Positions 22,701 through 37,700 of a stretch of DNA of 64,000 nucleotides are shown here, one piece after another. Below the pieces are notes generated by a model. It saw nothing but the letters and a program-made list of their open reading frames with translations, did not search any database and was not told where the DNA came from. Positions within the stretch are counted from its first letter, which is position 1; each line of letters begins with the position of its first letter. A program made the position numbers and the translations under genes. Origin of the DNA: Rhizaria sp. SCN 62-66 (Eukaryota > Rhizaria, unplaced); contig MEDY01000094.1 of NCBI GenBank assembly GCA_001724265.1, forward strand, positions 1 through 64,000, in the 5' to 3' direction.

Positions 22701-25700
22701 CAGTCGAGTCGGACGCCTTGGCCTTCATCTTGGCCTCCTTGAACGCGCGCTCGATGTCCTCCTTCGTGACACCCATCACCGGCGGCGCCGTGTACGGCAC
22801 GGGCGCCGGCGTGAGCTCGGACGCGAGCCCGACGCGCGAGAGCGCCTTGGCGTTGCGCGGGGACAGCGACGAGTCCTCGACCGCGAAGTGCCATGTGGGG
22901 CCCGGCAGCAGAGTACGCGAGTCGCGCATCAGCGCGTCGAAGACCAGCGTCTCCTGCACAAGCTCGCCAGCCTTGGCCTTCTTGGCGGCCGCGGCGGTCG
23001 CAGCAGCAGCCTTGGCGGCAGCGGCAGCGTCCTCCTCAGGAGTGGTTGCGAGCGCGACGGTGTGGAGCGGGATGAGCACCTCGCCGCACGAGACGAACGC
23101 CGTCTCGGTGCTGAAAGGCAGGTGCGCGACCGAGGCCGTGCCCGTGGTCAGGCCGACGCCCGCGATCGTGGCCGCGGTCGCCATGGCGCGCTGCTCGCCC
23201 GACGGCGTCTCGGGCTCGCCCGTCGTGCCGCTGGGGGACGCCGCGGAGGCGTCCGCAGCAGTCGCCGCAGCAGTGGCCTTAGCGGCGGCCGAGTTGGGCA
23301 GCTCGCGCACCGTCTCGGTGAGGATGTGCAGCGACAGCACAGCGGCCGAGGATGGGACCTCCTCGTTGGCCATGGCGCGCAGCGCGGGCTGCACCAAGGA
23401 CAGCGGGACGGTGAAGGTGAGCTCGATGCTCTCGCCCTCGGGGACCAGCTCGACGCCACGCGTGCCGGGGGGCAGCACGGCCGTCTTCTCTTTGTTCTTG
23501 TCCTCGGCCTTCTTGGCCGCGTCGGCAGCAGCCGCGGAGCCCGCAGTGGGAGACGCGGGGGCAGCAGAAGCGGGAGTGAGACTGGAGCTGTTGGCAACCG
23601 CGCCCTCAGCGGAGGCGCCGTCAGCAGCGACAGGGCTGCTGGGGTTGTGCGTGCTCGTGCTGGGGTTATTGGGGTCCTCGTCGTCGAGCTCATCGATCAA
23701 GTTGCGCTTGATGACGATGGAGCCGGGCATCACGCCAGTGCACGGCACGAGCGTGAGCGGCAGCTGCGAGCCGACGCCGCCCAGGTTGGGGTGCAGTGAC
23801 GCGATGCGCATCAGGGCGCCCATTCTCGACGTTGCGCCACTGCCGGAGACAGCAGCGTCAGCAGCGATCTTGTTGATGTCGCGGCGGCCCCTAGCGTCCT
23901 CGAGCGCGGCCACACCGCTGTTGGTGAGCTGGATCTCGAAGAGGTCGATGAGCTGCGTGTGGCCGTTGCACTGCACGAGACCGCGGACCTTGACGGGGCG
24001 CCACGCCTTGGACAGCGTCTTGCCGGCGTCGCGCAGGCAGCCGAGGATGTGCTCCTGGCTCACCTGCACGGACTGGAGGCGCACCGTCAGTACGTACTCC
24101 TGACGCAGCTTGGCGGCGTCGGCGCGGCGCTTCTCCGCAGCGAGGGCGAGCGACTTGATGAGCGCATCAAGGTGCTGCTGCGCCTTCTTGACAGCGCCGG
24201 AAGAGAGCTTAGGAGCCGGGGCGGCAGCCGTGCTCGCGTTGTTGGCGGTGCCGCGGCGAGGCTGCATCGAGCCGGAGTTCGAAGGAACAAGCGCACCACT
24301 GCTGTTGTTGTTGCTCGCAGCGGCAGCGTTGCTGCTGCGAGGCGCAGGCGCGTCGGGCTCGTCAGCCGCAGAAGACGACGAGCAGCAGCTGAAGAAACCG
24401 CCCTTCTTCTTGGGCTTCTCAGCCGCCTTTGCGTTGGCACTTGCGTTCGCAGCATTGCTGCTGCCGCGCGCGCTCGCGAGGGAAGACGACGAAGCAGCGT
24501 TCTCGTCAGCCTCAAACACGACACTGAGGCCAGCGCTCGAAGGCGCCACAGTGCCAAGGGACGAGCTGGTGTTGTTGCCAACAGAGCTGCTGCCCATACC
24601 GGCAATAGCGGCGTTAACGGTCGCCTCATCCGCAAGGATCTGCAGCGTGTTGAGGTCGATCTTGCCCACGTCGAGGTCGCGCAGCTGGCTGGCGAACTTC
24701 TCGGTGAGCTGAGCGAGCAGCGACACCTGGTGCGCGAGGTCGGCCTGGAGCTCGTGCAGGATCAGCGCCTGGCGCGTGAGCTCGTTGGGCGCGAAACCGA
24801 TGGCAATGTTGAGCTGGCCGTGGAGACGCTTGTTCTGGCGCACAGCGTGCAGCTGCAGCCAGCGCGTCATGAACTTGACGGGGCACATGTCCCACGGGTC
24901 GTCGCTCGTCTCGGAGACCTCGTCGAACACGTCGGCAATGTGAGCAGCCGGCAACGGGGTGGGCTTCTCGGTCTTCTTAGCGGGAGCGGCAATAGTGACA
25001 GACTTGCCCTTACCCTTGCCCTTCTTCTCGTGCTTGTGGTCATTGCCGTCCTTGCCCTCCTCGTGGTCCTCGTCAGCATCGAGGTCGTCCTCGTCGCCCT
25101 CGGGCACCGCACCAAGGCCAAAGGCAACGGCACCGGACTTCTTGCCGGAGTCGCTGCCACCGCGGGCACCGAGCAGGCCAGTGACGCCGGCCGTGATCTT
25201 GGAGCTGGCAGCGCTCTGCACGCCCGCGGCAGAGTACATCGCGGCAACACGTGCGGCGTCGTATGCGGCCTGGCCGCGGGCAATGCACGAGAGGTTGCCG
25301 ACAATGACGCCACCGAGGAACGTGTCGGAAGTGACCTTGTTCTTATGGAAGACGGCAATCTTGAGGGCAGCCTTGTTCAGGGTCGAGAACGCCTTCTCCG
25401 AGAGAGCGAGAGAAACTTCGCCATCGGCCTCAGCCTCCTCAGCAGCAGCCTCGGCCTCAGCCGCGGAGCGACGAATAGCAGCCAGAAGGTCGCCGTCAAG
25501 CTTGAAGAAGAGCTCGTTGTTCCAGTACGGGTTGAGTGTATGCGCCGCAATGTCAGTCTTGTACGACTGGTTGTGCAGCGTGAGCACGGCGTAGCAGTCG
25601 GAGAGACCGTCCATACCGCCCGCAGTCAGCCAGCGCGCCTCGACGACGCGCACGCAGAGGTACGCCACGTCGGACACGCACAGAGGCTGCAGGTGCGTCG

Positions 25701-28700
25701 CCACGCGCGCGGGCGTGGCACTGACACCGCTGTCCACGTTGTTCGCGTTGTTGCTGTTGAGCTGCTGCAGCGCGGCGAGCTGTGCGACAAGCGCCTTCTG
25801 TGCCTCGACGCGGGCGTGGTCCTCCTTGAGGGCGGCCACAGCCTGCGCGCGGAGACGCACCATGACGACCGTGTCGGCGGCCGAGAGACCGTCAAGCGCG
25901 TCGACACCGGCGTCCCAGATGAGCGCGTCGATGTCGGCCTCCTTGCGGGCGGCCGCAGCGTCGTCGTCCTCGTCGTGGAACTCGGTGTCGACGTCGTCGG
26001 TGCGGCCGGCCCAGAGATCGATGCCGTCGTACAGCTCAGCCAGATTCGCGCCAGTCAACGGGTCGATGGCGGCCGCGAGACGCGCGCGCTTGGCCTGCGC
26101 GGAGTACGGGTGCAGCGCGGCCTCGTCGTCGGCGAGCGCCAAGCCCTCGCCGCTTCTACCGGACTGAGAGCGCGCCTGCTGGCGCGCCTCGGCGATGTTG
26201 AGCGAGTCAGAGCCGCGGAGGCCGATGGAGTACTTGTCGGCGGCGGCCAGGACGCCAGCGCGCGCCGCAGGGGTGCGGAGCAGCTGGTGGGTCACGAGGT
26301 CGACGCTGGTCTCGGGCAGAGGGAAGTCGGAGAGCACGAGCACGCGCGTGGGGCCCTCGGCGACGACTGATACGAACACGTCGTGTGTGGCGCGCTGCGA
26401 CGTGGCAGAGAGGATAGGGTTCATGCCGCCGGTCTGCGTGGTCACAACGGCCGACTGCATGACCAGCGAGGACACCGTGGACCGCTGAGCGCCGACGCTG
26501 CTGCCATTGCTGGTGCCGACAGCGCTCATCGACGTCGCAGTGGCCGCGGAGGTCATCTCGACCAGCGCGTTGGCCTCGACGGAGCCCGGCACAGTGACGC
26601 GGCCGAGCGAGCGGGCCTCCTCGAGAGAGAACTTCTTGTTGATAGTCTGCAGACCGGAGAGGATCGACACTTCGAGCTCCTTCTCGCCGAGCGGCTGATC
26701 CCAGGTGTAGACCGCAGTCTCGTAGGGCGCGAGCGTGGTCCAGTCCTGCGAGCCGCTCTGCGTGAAGCGGAACGTGTCGCAGGAAGTCCTGTTCTCGATG
26801 CGGTAGCGGGGGAACACTAGCGACTGGGGCTCAAGCACGATCGTCACACTGTTGCCCGTCGCGCCACGCACGTCGGGGCCGGACATGAGGATGCGCACGT
26901 TGGCCATGAACGACTGGTGCGTGGCCGTGTTGCGCAGGGTGAGTGTGGACTCACCAACCTTGTCCAGGTCGATAAAGCCGGACCAACCCCACTCGCCCTC
27001 CTCCCACGGCTTGGCCGCACTGACTGCGTCGGCCTTGCCCTTGCCCTTGCGGCTCTTCTTGCCCTTGCCCTTGCCCTTGCCGGCAGCCGCGGACTTGCGC
27101 GCAGCCTCCTTGGCCGCCGCGGTCACTTCGGCCTTGTCGACCGCGCGGCGCGCAGACATGACGCCAGAGCCATCGCGCTCGGGGATGTAGTGCGGCAGCG
27201 CAGTGCGCAACTCAGTAGCGTCAACAGTGTCGACGTCCGCGTCAACGGTCTCCTCGTCGACCTCATCCTCGTCGGCACCACCCTCGTCGTCATCGTCGTC
27301 GTCCGAGTCGAAGCGGACGCCGGCGCGGGACTTCTTGGCAGCGCGCGCGGCAGAGGCGGCCTCGATCGCGGTGCGCTTGATGCGCGCGAGCTCAGCCTGC
27401 TCGCGCGCAGTCACGGCCTCGTCGATGGCCTCGGCGGCGCTGTCCTCGGGCGTCAGCATGCGGAAGGCCACGAGGCGCTTCTGCTTGCTGTACGGGTAGT
27501 GCCAGGCGTCGACCTCGCCGTGGCGCAGGTAGAGCTCAGTCGAGTCGGTGGTAGAAGAGCAGGCAGCGACATGGTATGCGATGTCCTGAGTGATGAGGGC
27601 GCGGGCCTCCTTGCGGGCCTCAAGCGCGGCGGCCTTACCCTCGGCAGAAGCGTCGCCCTCGCCGCGCGCGACAAGCCAGCCGTTGCCGTTCTCGGCGTTC
27701 TTCTCCTCCTCGTCCGCCTGTGCAGACGCGCGCAGAGCAGCGGCCTCGGCGACCTGCATCTTGAGCGCAGACTGGTCCTCGACGTGGTGCTGGCGCAGCA
27801 GCACCGGCAGCGGCAGACGGTTCACAATCACGAAGCGCGGCGCGAAGTAGATGAACTTTGTGCGGCGGAACGCGCCCGTGCCGTTGCGGATGAGCGCGGA
27901 GACCTGGTACGTCGTCTGGTCCTGCACGCGCGGTGCGGCGGGGTAGGTGTGCTGCGTCATCGAAGTGAGTGTGAGCAGAGTCATGGCGCCAACAGCGTCG
28001 AGACTCATCTTGTCGGACCACTCGGTGGCGAACGAAGTCACCTTGCCCTGCGCCTGCGCGTCCGCGCGGCGCTGGTCGAGCGGCTTGGCGAGACGGCAGT
28101 AGACCTGCGTAGACGTGCCCTCGACGAGCTTCGCGGGCGAGAACATGACGGCACGCGCCCAGCAGCGGTCCTCCACAACCTCGGCCGCGGTCTCCGCACC
28201 GCCCGCGGCAGCGAGCTGGAAGACGTTAGCGGCCGCAGTCGCCGGGTCGACCACGGTCGTAGACTCGGCGCCGTCTTGCTTGCCCTGCTCGGTGAGCGCG
28301 GTGCGGAGACGGCGCAGAACGCGCTCCTGCGGGTCCACGCCGGCGTCGACAAGCTGCGCCTGCGTGAGGCAGAGGCGCTCAGCGGTGTCCTCGCGGGTCT
28401 CGCTGACGATGACGCCGAGGTTCGACGAGTCGAAGATCCAGTAGGGCGCGTAGAGCACGACCTTAACGGCCGCGTACGTGGCCGCGGTGACGACGCCGTG
28501 ACCGGCCGCGACGGCAGCAGAAATGTCGCAGGAGGAGATAAGACCGGAGTTGTCTGCCATCGCCGCAGACGGCGACGCCTGCTGCTCGGAGGTGTAGATG
28601 TTGGGCACGTGCGCGCGGGCAGCGCCGCGCTTCGCGGTCAGGAAGGGCGCGTACGACACTTCGGCGTAGACGAGCATGGCGCGGCCAGCGCGGTCGCGGC

Positions 28701-31700
28701 AGCGCAGCGTGAGCGTCTTGGAACCCTTCTTGTCGATCACCAGGGGCTCAGACCAGCTGACGCCGATGCCGGGGATCTTGACGGAGAGCGCGAAGACAGG
28801 CGCGTCCTCCTTGCTGAAGGGCACAGCGTTGCCGTCCTTGTCCGTTGTCGTCTCTGCGGGCGACGTGAGCAGGGGCGCGGCGAGATACGAGCGCATGGCG
28901 TGCGTGGGCGCGATCAGCGCAGACGTGGACGCCAGAGACACGCCGGTGAGCTTGCTGTCGGCGACGGAGTAATCAGACATGCCACTGCGGGCAGGAGCAC
29001 TGGAAGCGGGGCTGGCAGCGGCACCAGTGGTAGTGCCAGCGGCGCGCGCCTGCTTCTGCGCCTCCACAGCCTGCGCAGCGAGCTTGTTAGCGGTCTTGCC
29101 GGGCAGCGCGGTGACTTGGACGACCGCGGCCTCAGAGAGCATGTTGGTGACGGCGATAGGGGCCGTGAGCGCCCAGTAGATGCAGCCCTGACGCGCCCAA
29201 GACTGGACGACGGCAGTGAACGGCGCGTCGCCGGCAACGGTGGGCGCGCACTGGATCGTCTTGCCGGTCACCAGCGCGGAGAAAGGCACGACGGGCGACG
29301 GCGAGTGCGTCGCAGACGCCAGCGTCGGTTCGGCCTTGCTGGCGGGCTGCACGGAGAAGCCCTGGACGCGGTACGTCATGGGCAGGAAGTGGTGCTGGCC
29401 GGGCATGAGCGTCGCGCCGTCGAAGATCAGCGGCGTGTCAGTGAGGTTGACGACCGCGGTCGTGGTGTGGAGCGACACGCACTTGACGCCATTGATGATG
29501 CTGACATCAAGGACGATGGAGCGCACCAGAGTGGCGGGGTCGAACGGCGTCTCGCCGACGTGGCGCGCACTCGCAGAGCGAATCATCAGCGGGCCGGGTA
29601 GCAGCTGGTACATGCGCGAGCCAACGGAGTCGACGGCGACGTTGGTGAGCGGGAGGTAGCCATCAACCTGGAGGTTAATAAGGCGCTTGAAGGGGCGGTA
29701 AGCAGCCTCACGACGGCTTACGCGCTCGGCCTCTTCCATCTCAGCGAGACGCTGCGCGCGCGTCTTGTGAACAATGCCCATCTCCTCGGCAGCGGCAGCG
29801 GCGGCCTCGTCGTCCTCGATGTCGGCGAAGGCGCGCATGTTGTCGCCGATCGTGCCGGTCATCTTAGACAGGATGTCGTCGTCGAAGAAGAGCGGGCACG
29901 CGGAGTAGCGCTCGAGCGTCTTGGTGTAGTTCTGCACCTCGCGCTCCTTGCGCAGGCGCTCGCTGGCGACGTAGCGCCACACGAGCCAACGGAACAGGAG
30001 CTTGTTCTCGGCGCGGCGGTCGACCTTGCCGTCGTCCTCCGCCGCCTTTGCAGCCTCAGCCTTGGCGGCAGCCTGGGCCTCCTTCGACGCCGCGGGCGCG
30101 AGCTCGGCAGCAGCGACGTGGACGAACTCGCTGGCCTCCTGCGTGCACGGCAGGTAGCCGCCGTCGTGGCGCAGCATCTCTTCCTCGGTCAGGATGTGCG
30201 CCAGCTCCTTGAGCGCGCGCGGCATGTGGGCGACGCGGTTGAAGCGGGCGGACGCGCGCAGCTTGTGGCGCAGCGAAAGCGAGGAAGAACGGTCGGTGAT
30301 GCCTCTCGCGTTCGACATCGAAGTGGCAGCGGCGGCGCCGGCATCGGAAGGCAGGATGCCGAAGCAATACTTGACGGGGAGCTCGGTGCCGTTGTTGAGG
30401 CGGAAGAACGAGAAACCGCCCGACGCAGCAGAGGAAGAGCTGGCAGTGCTGGACATAACGTCGAGAACAGACTGGTCGTTGATGATCGAGCCGTTGGTGG
30501 AGCCGCGGGACGTTGACGAAACGCTGCTGCGGAGCTGACGCTGGCGGGCACGGATGCGCTTCATCTGGGCCTTCTGGGCCGCAGACAGCAGCTCGAGAGA
30601 CTGCGCGAGGCCGTCCATCATGGCACGCGTGATGTTGAAGTTCATCTTGCCAACGCTGCGGACGGAGACGCGCATCGGGAGCGTGACGCACTCAGCGAGC
30701 TCAATCTCGAACGTGGTGGGCTCCATGAGGGGCTCCCACTGCACGAGCGAACCGTTGTGGAAGTCGCCAAAGACGCGCGACTTGACCGTGATGACGCGCT
30801 TGTGGCCGAAGGCCTCGAGGCCCACACACACGTCCGACACGCCGAAACGCGCGAAGGGCAGCGGGAAGCCGGGGGCGTCGTTGACAAGCAGCAGCGAGAC
30901 GTTGTTGAGCACGACCTTTACGGACATATCGCCATAGGTGTACTTCATCAGGCCGGTGTCGGCCGGGGCAGGCGCGGGGGCGGGCGCCGGGGCGGCAGGC
31001 TCAGCGGCAGGAGCGGCGTCCGCAGCGGCGGCAGCGCCGTTCTCGGGCGCCGGAGCGTTGTCGGTAACGGCCGTGGGCGCCGCGGGAGGCATAGAAAGCG
31101 TGCCGATGACCGCGAACACGAGCTCGTAATCGTTGTAGGACAGCTTGACGTCGATGTCGGTGAGACCGACAAAGGCGGACAGACGCTGCTTCGCGGGTAC
31201 AGCGACAGCGTGGTCGCTCGAGCGGACGCCGCCGTAGTCACCAGTCGCACCGACAACAGCAGGCGAGGGGCGGATGATGGCGGCGGGCACGGGAGACGCG
31301 GTCTGCGCCATCTCGACGACGACGGAGAACGGCTTGATAATGGCCGCGGTGACGGGCAGCGCGGCGATCTCGCTGCGCAGCTTCTCGGGGTTGGCCGACG
31401 AAAGAACGGCGTTAACCATGCAGATGTCCGACACTTCAGCGAGCACACGCAGCGCGCCGTCGCTCTTCATGTTCGCGTTGGTGTAGAGACCAAGCGTGAG
31501 CGCGATCGACGCCGACGAAGCCTTGGACGGGTCCGTCACGAGCTGCAGCGCGAGCTGGGTGAGCTCAAACTGCACCGCGAAGCTGATAGGCTTGCTCGCG
31601 GCCACAGGACCAGTCATCTCGGCGGCCTTGTTGAGCCCCCAGGCGTCGTCGTTGACGCTGCCACGGCGGGAGCCGAGGCGGGAGCCGATGGCGGAAGCGA

Positions 31701-34700
31701 TGCGCGAGCCGAGCGCGGAGCCCTTCTTGGAGCCTGCAACGGAGCCGCCGTTGTGGAGCTTCGAGTTCAGGCGCGTGCGGGTGACAGAGTTCGTCACCGC
31801 GGGGCCGGAGGAGCGAGCGAGCATGAGCGCAGCGACGTCGGCGTCAGTGGCGCGACGATTATTGCTTACAGCCGGCGCAGCGGCGGGGGCACCAGGCGCG
31901 GAGTCGTTGGCCTTGGCGCCGGCGCGGGCGTGCAGGGTGGGGCGGCCCATGACAAGCGAGGCGCGGAAGCCGCTCTTGGAGGCCTGGGCGGCGGCGGCAG
32001 CGGCCTTGCTGTAGCGGATCACGCGCGCCCACTCGCGGGGCGACGACGCGGTCGGGGGCGCGTACTTGGGGAAGGTCAGGTCGGTGCGCTCGTTGAGAAG
32101 ACCCTTGAAGCGGCCGTCGTCGGCCATCAGTGACAGCGCCAGCGACATGTGGGGCTGCGAGAGGATGACGTTGAGGTCGGGCAGACCAGCCTGGACGGCC
32201 CAGTCGGGCAGGTCCAGCGGCGGCTGGTGCGTGTGCTGGGTGATGTACAGACCGGTGCGGGCGGCCATCAGCGCGCTGAGCGGAACCTTGGCCGCGCGCG
32301 CCTCCTCCTCGACGCGCGCGCGCGCGAGGACCGAGTCAGCGATGGAGAGCATCGGCGCGTACACGTGCTGCGTGGCCGAGAGGAGCACAGCCGAGAGCTG
32401 CAGGAGGTCGATCTTGCGCAGGAAGGTGCTGGGTGAGACGCGGGGCGCGGCGGACTGCTCGCGGCCGCCGTGCTGGTCGAGGTAGCAGACGGAGGCGAGT
32501 GAGAGGCCAGAGATGTGCACGTTGTACTGCACCTGCAGCGAGCAGTAGTCAATCGTGGCGCCCACCACCGACGCCGGGGTCTCGCGCTTCGCCGGCGCAG
32601 CGCCAGAGGCCGTGGAGGGCGTGTTGATGAGGGTGCGCGAAGGCGTGGTGGCGATGACGCGGTTTGCGAGGTCGGGCTGCGCAGAGGTCGGCAGGGAGTG
32701 GAAGTAGTCCTCCTGGTTCACGAAGAGCGCGCCAGAGACCGAGAACGCGCCCTCCTCCATCTCGAGGAACTCGTCGCTGTCGCTGTCGTCCTGAGTCGAC
32801 AGTGCGCGCGCGCCCAGCGTGGGCGTGGCGCCGCCGAGGCCGGCACGCGACGAGAGCTGGCGAATCAGCGCCGACGGGCGGCGGCCGAGCGCGACCGACG
32901 GGCGCGAGTTCAGAGACGGCGACGCGCCGGCGGGGGCGGCGCCGTCGAACGAGGTGCCAGCGTTAAAGGACGCGCCGGTGCGAGTCGACGGCAGCGCGCG
33001 CGCAGCGGAGACGGGCGTGGCGGAGCCAGAGAAGGCGTTGGCCGCACCGGGAGCGCTGGCGGCCTGCTTGGCAACAGCACTGGCGCGCGCAAGCTTGACC
33101 TTGTTGTTGATGTGGATGCCGTCGAGGCGCAGCACGAGGAGCTCGGGGGACGTGGACGAGGCGGGAATCACGACCGCGATATCCTCCAGGTCCACAGAGA
33201 GCGAGATGAGCATCAGAGGCTTCGACTCGGCCGCAGAAAGAGCCGTCGTGGAGGGCTTCGCAGCAACGGGGCCGGTGGGCGCGTTGCTGGGCAGCGCAAG
33301 GCCACGAGCGGGCGCCGAGGGCGTTGCGAAGGCGTCGCGGTTGGTCGTCTTGGACATCGCGCCGCCGAGCAGAGCCGCGCCGGCGGAGGAGCGGCGCACA
33401 GAGTTGGCGCCGGCGCCGGGGGTGCCGTTAGCCGAGTGCACGGCGGAGCCCTTCTTGGAGCCCGCGACGGAGCCGGCCTTGCTGTTCTTGGAGTGGAGCT
33501 TGGACGAGTTGGCGACGGCCGCGGCGGCGATGTCCGCGGGCGTCTGCACGCCAGCGGGCGCGGCGGGAACGGCGGTGACGGCAGCGATGACCTTGTCGAT
33601 ATCCTTGGCCCACGCGAGGGCGGAGTCGACGAACTTGTAGCACGCCACGACGCGGAGGCCGGAGAACTTGGCACGGACCACCATCGAGTGCGCGAAACGC
33701 GGCGCGCGGCCCTGGGTGAGCACGGCAAGCGCGGGCACGTTGTAGTCGTTCTCGAAGCCAGACGGCGCGGGCTCGGGCAGCGGCGAGGGGTCGAACGAGA
33801 AGGCGTCGCCACTCTTGCCGTCCGAAGCGGGGGAGCCAGTGCCGGCCGCGCGCGGAGTCGCAACCTCGCGGATCGCGGCGAGGCCGTGGCCGCGGGGCGG
33901 CACGATGGCCAGCGCGGCGGAGGAGGCAGGCGCGCTGGAGGCGAAGAAGAGCCCGCGCGCGGTGGCAACGTCGCGAGCAGCCTCGTCGATGCCGCCAGCG
34001 CGCATCACGGCAATGGCGTGCGCGAAAGAGAAGTACTCCTCCTCGTCCAGGTCGTCCAGCACGACGGGCTCGGGGGTGCGCATGTAGAACGAGACGTCGA
34101 TCAGCGCCGTGCCAGCCTTGGAGTTGCCAGCAACGTTGTCCTCGTCGTCCTCGTCCTCGTCACCGAAGCCCGTGTCGAGCGCCTTGGCAGCGGTGGTCGA
34201 CGTGTACACAATCTCGGGATACTCGACCTTGGCCGTCGCACGGTTCAGGTAGGCGCGCTGCACGCGCGCGCTCGCGTTCTTGGGCGCGGAGGACTGCGCC
34301 TTAAACCAGTGGTGCACGTACGCGTGCAGCTCACCGGCCGCGCCCGCGAGGGCGTCCTTGCCGCTGGCGCTGGGGTTGATCGAGGCCTGGCGCAACGCCG
34401 AGGGCGCGGCACCGGCGGTAGCGCCAGCAGTGGCGGCAGTGGCCGCAGCGATGGTCTCGGGTGAGAGCGAAGGCGCGCGGAGAGCAAGGTCAACGTAGTC
34501 GCGCGTGGCCTTGACGTCCTTCTTGACGGCCAGGTTGGACACGGTGAAAGCGCCGAGCTGAGCGCGCACAGCCATGCCGGAGTCCGCCTGCGCGAAACCG
34601 GTGGTGAAGTCGGTCACGGCGAGGCCGAGCACGCCAGTGCCGCGGCTGTTTAGCGTGACGGTAACGCCAGCAAATGTCGCTGCAACGAGCACAGAAAGCG

Positions 34701-37700
34701 AGAGGATCTTGAAACCAGCCTCGTCCGCCTTCTCCTCGGTGATATCGTGGGCGGAGAAGAGCGGCGCGACGGCGCGCTCGGTGCCGGTCAGCATCGCGGT
34801 CGACGGAGGCACGCTGACGGCGCCGCCGGGCTTTGCCGACACGGGGATGTCGCCAGAGCGCAGCGCGCGGTCGAGCGCGACGGCGCGGCCAGAGAGGTTC
34901 TTGGGCACAGCCAGCACACCGACACGTTGCGTCTCATCGCACACGGCCGAGGACACGCGGAACACGCGCGAGTCGTTCTTCGTCACGCGTTCGCGCGAGC
35001 GCAGGGCGAGCAGGCGCGCGCGGCGGCGCTGCAGGAGCTCCTCAAGTGCGGCGATCTGGCCCGAAAGCTCGACGCGGCGGTCGAAGCCACCGCCGGAGCG
35101 CTCGACGTTGGCCAGCTCGTCCTTAAGCGCGAGCAGGCGCGTCTGCACCTGGAGGTTGGCGCGGCGGTGCAGCAGCAGGAGCTCGACGGACGTGATGGTG
35201 TCGTTCTTGAGCTTGGCGAGCAGCTGGTCGACCTGTGCCTCACGCTCGGCGGCGCGGCGCTGGGCGCGTGCGCGCTCGGCCTCGTCCTCTGCGATCAGCG
35301 CGGCCAGCTCGGCGTCCTCGCCGGCGTACAGACGGTCGTAGAGAGTGTCGAACTCGCTGTCCTCGAGGTACGCGGACCGCGCAGCGGCAGCCTCGATGTC
35401 GACCTCGACGGAGCTAGTGTCTACGGAGGTGGCGTAGCCGGGTGAGTCGAAGCTGGGCGCAAAGCCGGCGTCGGGCTCGAGGCCCACGGACGTCGCGGTA
35501 GCAGCAGTAGCAGCAGCAGACTTCTTGCCCGCGGCCGGGGCTGGAGCATCCTTGGCCGCAGCAGCGTCCTTGGTGGCGCCAGCAGCAGCGGCGTCAGCCT
35601 CGTCGTCGAGAATGGCAGAGCCCTGAGTGGCGTCCTCGACGTTGACGATGAATTTGTTGGGCATCAGCTGCTTGATGAAAAAGAACATGAGGGCCGGCAG
35701 CGACTCACGGTTGATGGCGAGGTTCACCTTGCCGAACTGCGCGTTGACGATGGTGTTGGCGTAGGCGTAACGGGGGGACTCGCGCTGGACGAGGTCCACC
35801 TGCACGGCCATGAAGGCCGCCGTGAGCGTCGCGCCGGGCTGCGCGAGCGGCGACTGCGCGGGCGCGAAGGGCGCGAACTTGCTGTTGTACGCAGTCACCG
35901 GCACGGTCGAGGTGTGCATGAGGTACTTGGTGCTGGGGCTGAAGGCGTGCAGGCAGTCCTCGATGAACATGCCGCCGAGCGCGGTCTTGACGGACATGTC
36001 GTAGGGACGCATCTGGAAGTCGACGGCGATGTCCTTGATGGCGAGCGAGAGGACGTCGACCGGGAACTCGGGCACCAGGTCGTTTGCGATGGTGACGCAG
36101 ATAAGGCCGAGCTTAAAGTCGAGCGCGATGTTGATCGCCTCCGGGTTCACGGCGGGCGCAGCGGGCGTCTTCTCACCCGCGCTCGAGTCATCGGCGGAGT
36201 TCTTGCCGGCGACAGTGAGCGCAGTGGAGCTGCTGTTGGTGGAAGCCTCCGCGGCGGCAGCGGCGTTGGCCTCCGCAGCCTCAATGGCGTTGAGCTCGTT
36301 GTTGATGCGCGCGGTGAGCGAGGACCCGTTGGCGACGACCTTGCTCGCGGCCTCGGCCTGAGCCTTGGCGTCGGCGTCGCTCTTGAGCGTGCGCAGCAGA
36401 GCCTTGACGAGACGCAGCAGGCGCGCCACCTTGAGCGGGCTCACGGTCACCTCGATCGCAGGCAGGCTCACGGAGATGATGGTCTGGGGCAGGTTAAGCA
36501 CGACGTGGCGCTGCTGCGACGGCGCGGGAGCGACAACGACGGCCGTCTCCTTCTTGTCCTTCTTGTCCTTCTTGCTGTCCTTGCTGCTGGCCGCAGCGGC
36601 AGGGGCGCGCTGTGCGATCGCGGCGTCGGCAGTGGACTGCGCGGCGTTAATGAGGCAGACGTGGAGCCCGACGAACACCTCGAACGGACGCACGATGAAC
36701 ACCGACGCGTCGGGCGCGAAGAGGAACGACGGCGCGCCCGCGTACACGGTGAGCGCGGTGAGCGAGACGTGGAAGTTGTCATAGAAGCAACGCAGCTGAT
36801 CGCTCACGGGGAGCTGCGCCAACACGCCGGGGTCCTTAGTCGCCTTCTGCAGCAGCACCTTCTGCTCCTTGATCTCCTCCATACTGGGCGGCGCGGACTT
36901 AAACGTGAGCAGACCAAGGTCGACGACGAGCACGTGCGAGTTGATGTCGTTGGGGTCGTTGGGAATGATGATGGTGGGCGCCTCAACGCGCACATCCATG
37001 AGGTTGCGGCCACGGTTCTCGAGCGCAGCCACGGCGGCAGACTGCATGGAGCCGCGGACGTCGTTGAAGCGGGCCATCGCGCGCTCCTTGGCCTCGCCCA
37101 TGAACTTGGCCTCGGCGGGAGGCTCAAAGAACTGCGCGAGCTGCAGCAGCATGCCGGTGTTGACGATGATGTCGACGGCGGCAAGCTCGACGCCGAGCTT
37201 CATGTCGAGCCCGTCGTCGGGGTTCACGGCCTTGTCATTGAGCGACACAGTCGCGGACACCAGGGGGCGGTCCGCGCCGATGCGGCCGGCCGCAGCGGGG
37301 CGCTTGGAGCGGCGCATGAAGACCTCGTGCACCGTGCCGGGGGTCATGTGGTCCACGGCCTCGATAGCCCCCACGACGGCGGACACGGCCGTCGACGACG
37401 GGCGCAAACGCACCTCGGCGCCGATGCCCGTGATAGCGAGCGCGAGCAGCGGGGCGCGCGTGGGCGACATAAGCTTGATGGAAAGGGCGTCGAGGCGCGC
37501 GATGACTTCGATCTTGACGTACTTGGCGTTGACATTCTTCATCGCTTTCTCCTCCTCCTCGTGCTGCACCGCAGCGGGCTCGAGCACCATGCGCCGCACA
37601 AGCGCGTGGTCGGCGACCTTGGTCGGCTTCGCGGGGCCCTTGGGGCCAAACCAGCCCGAGAACAGCCCCTTAGAAGGCTTGGGGCGCCAGAAGGGCTTGT

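Noticed and set aside
26917-29601. Long + strand open frame (894 codons) opposite VPS13, and similar antisense frames at 22340-26370, 32515-34464 and 35914-37977
   Set aside because: These are mirror frames of a GC-rich gene. They show Arg/Gly/Leu shadow composition and no domains, while the minus frame is unmistakable VPS13.
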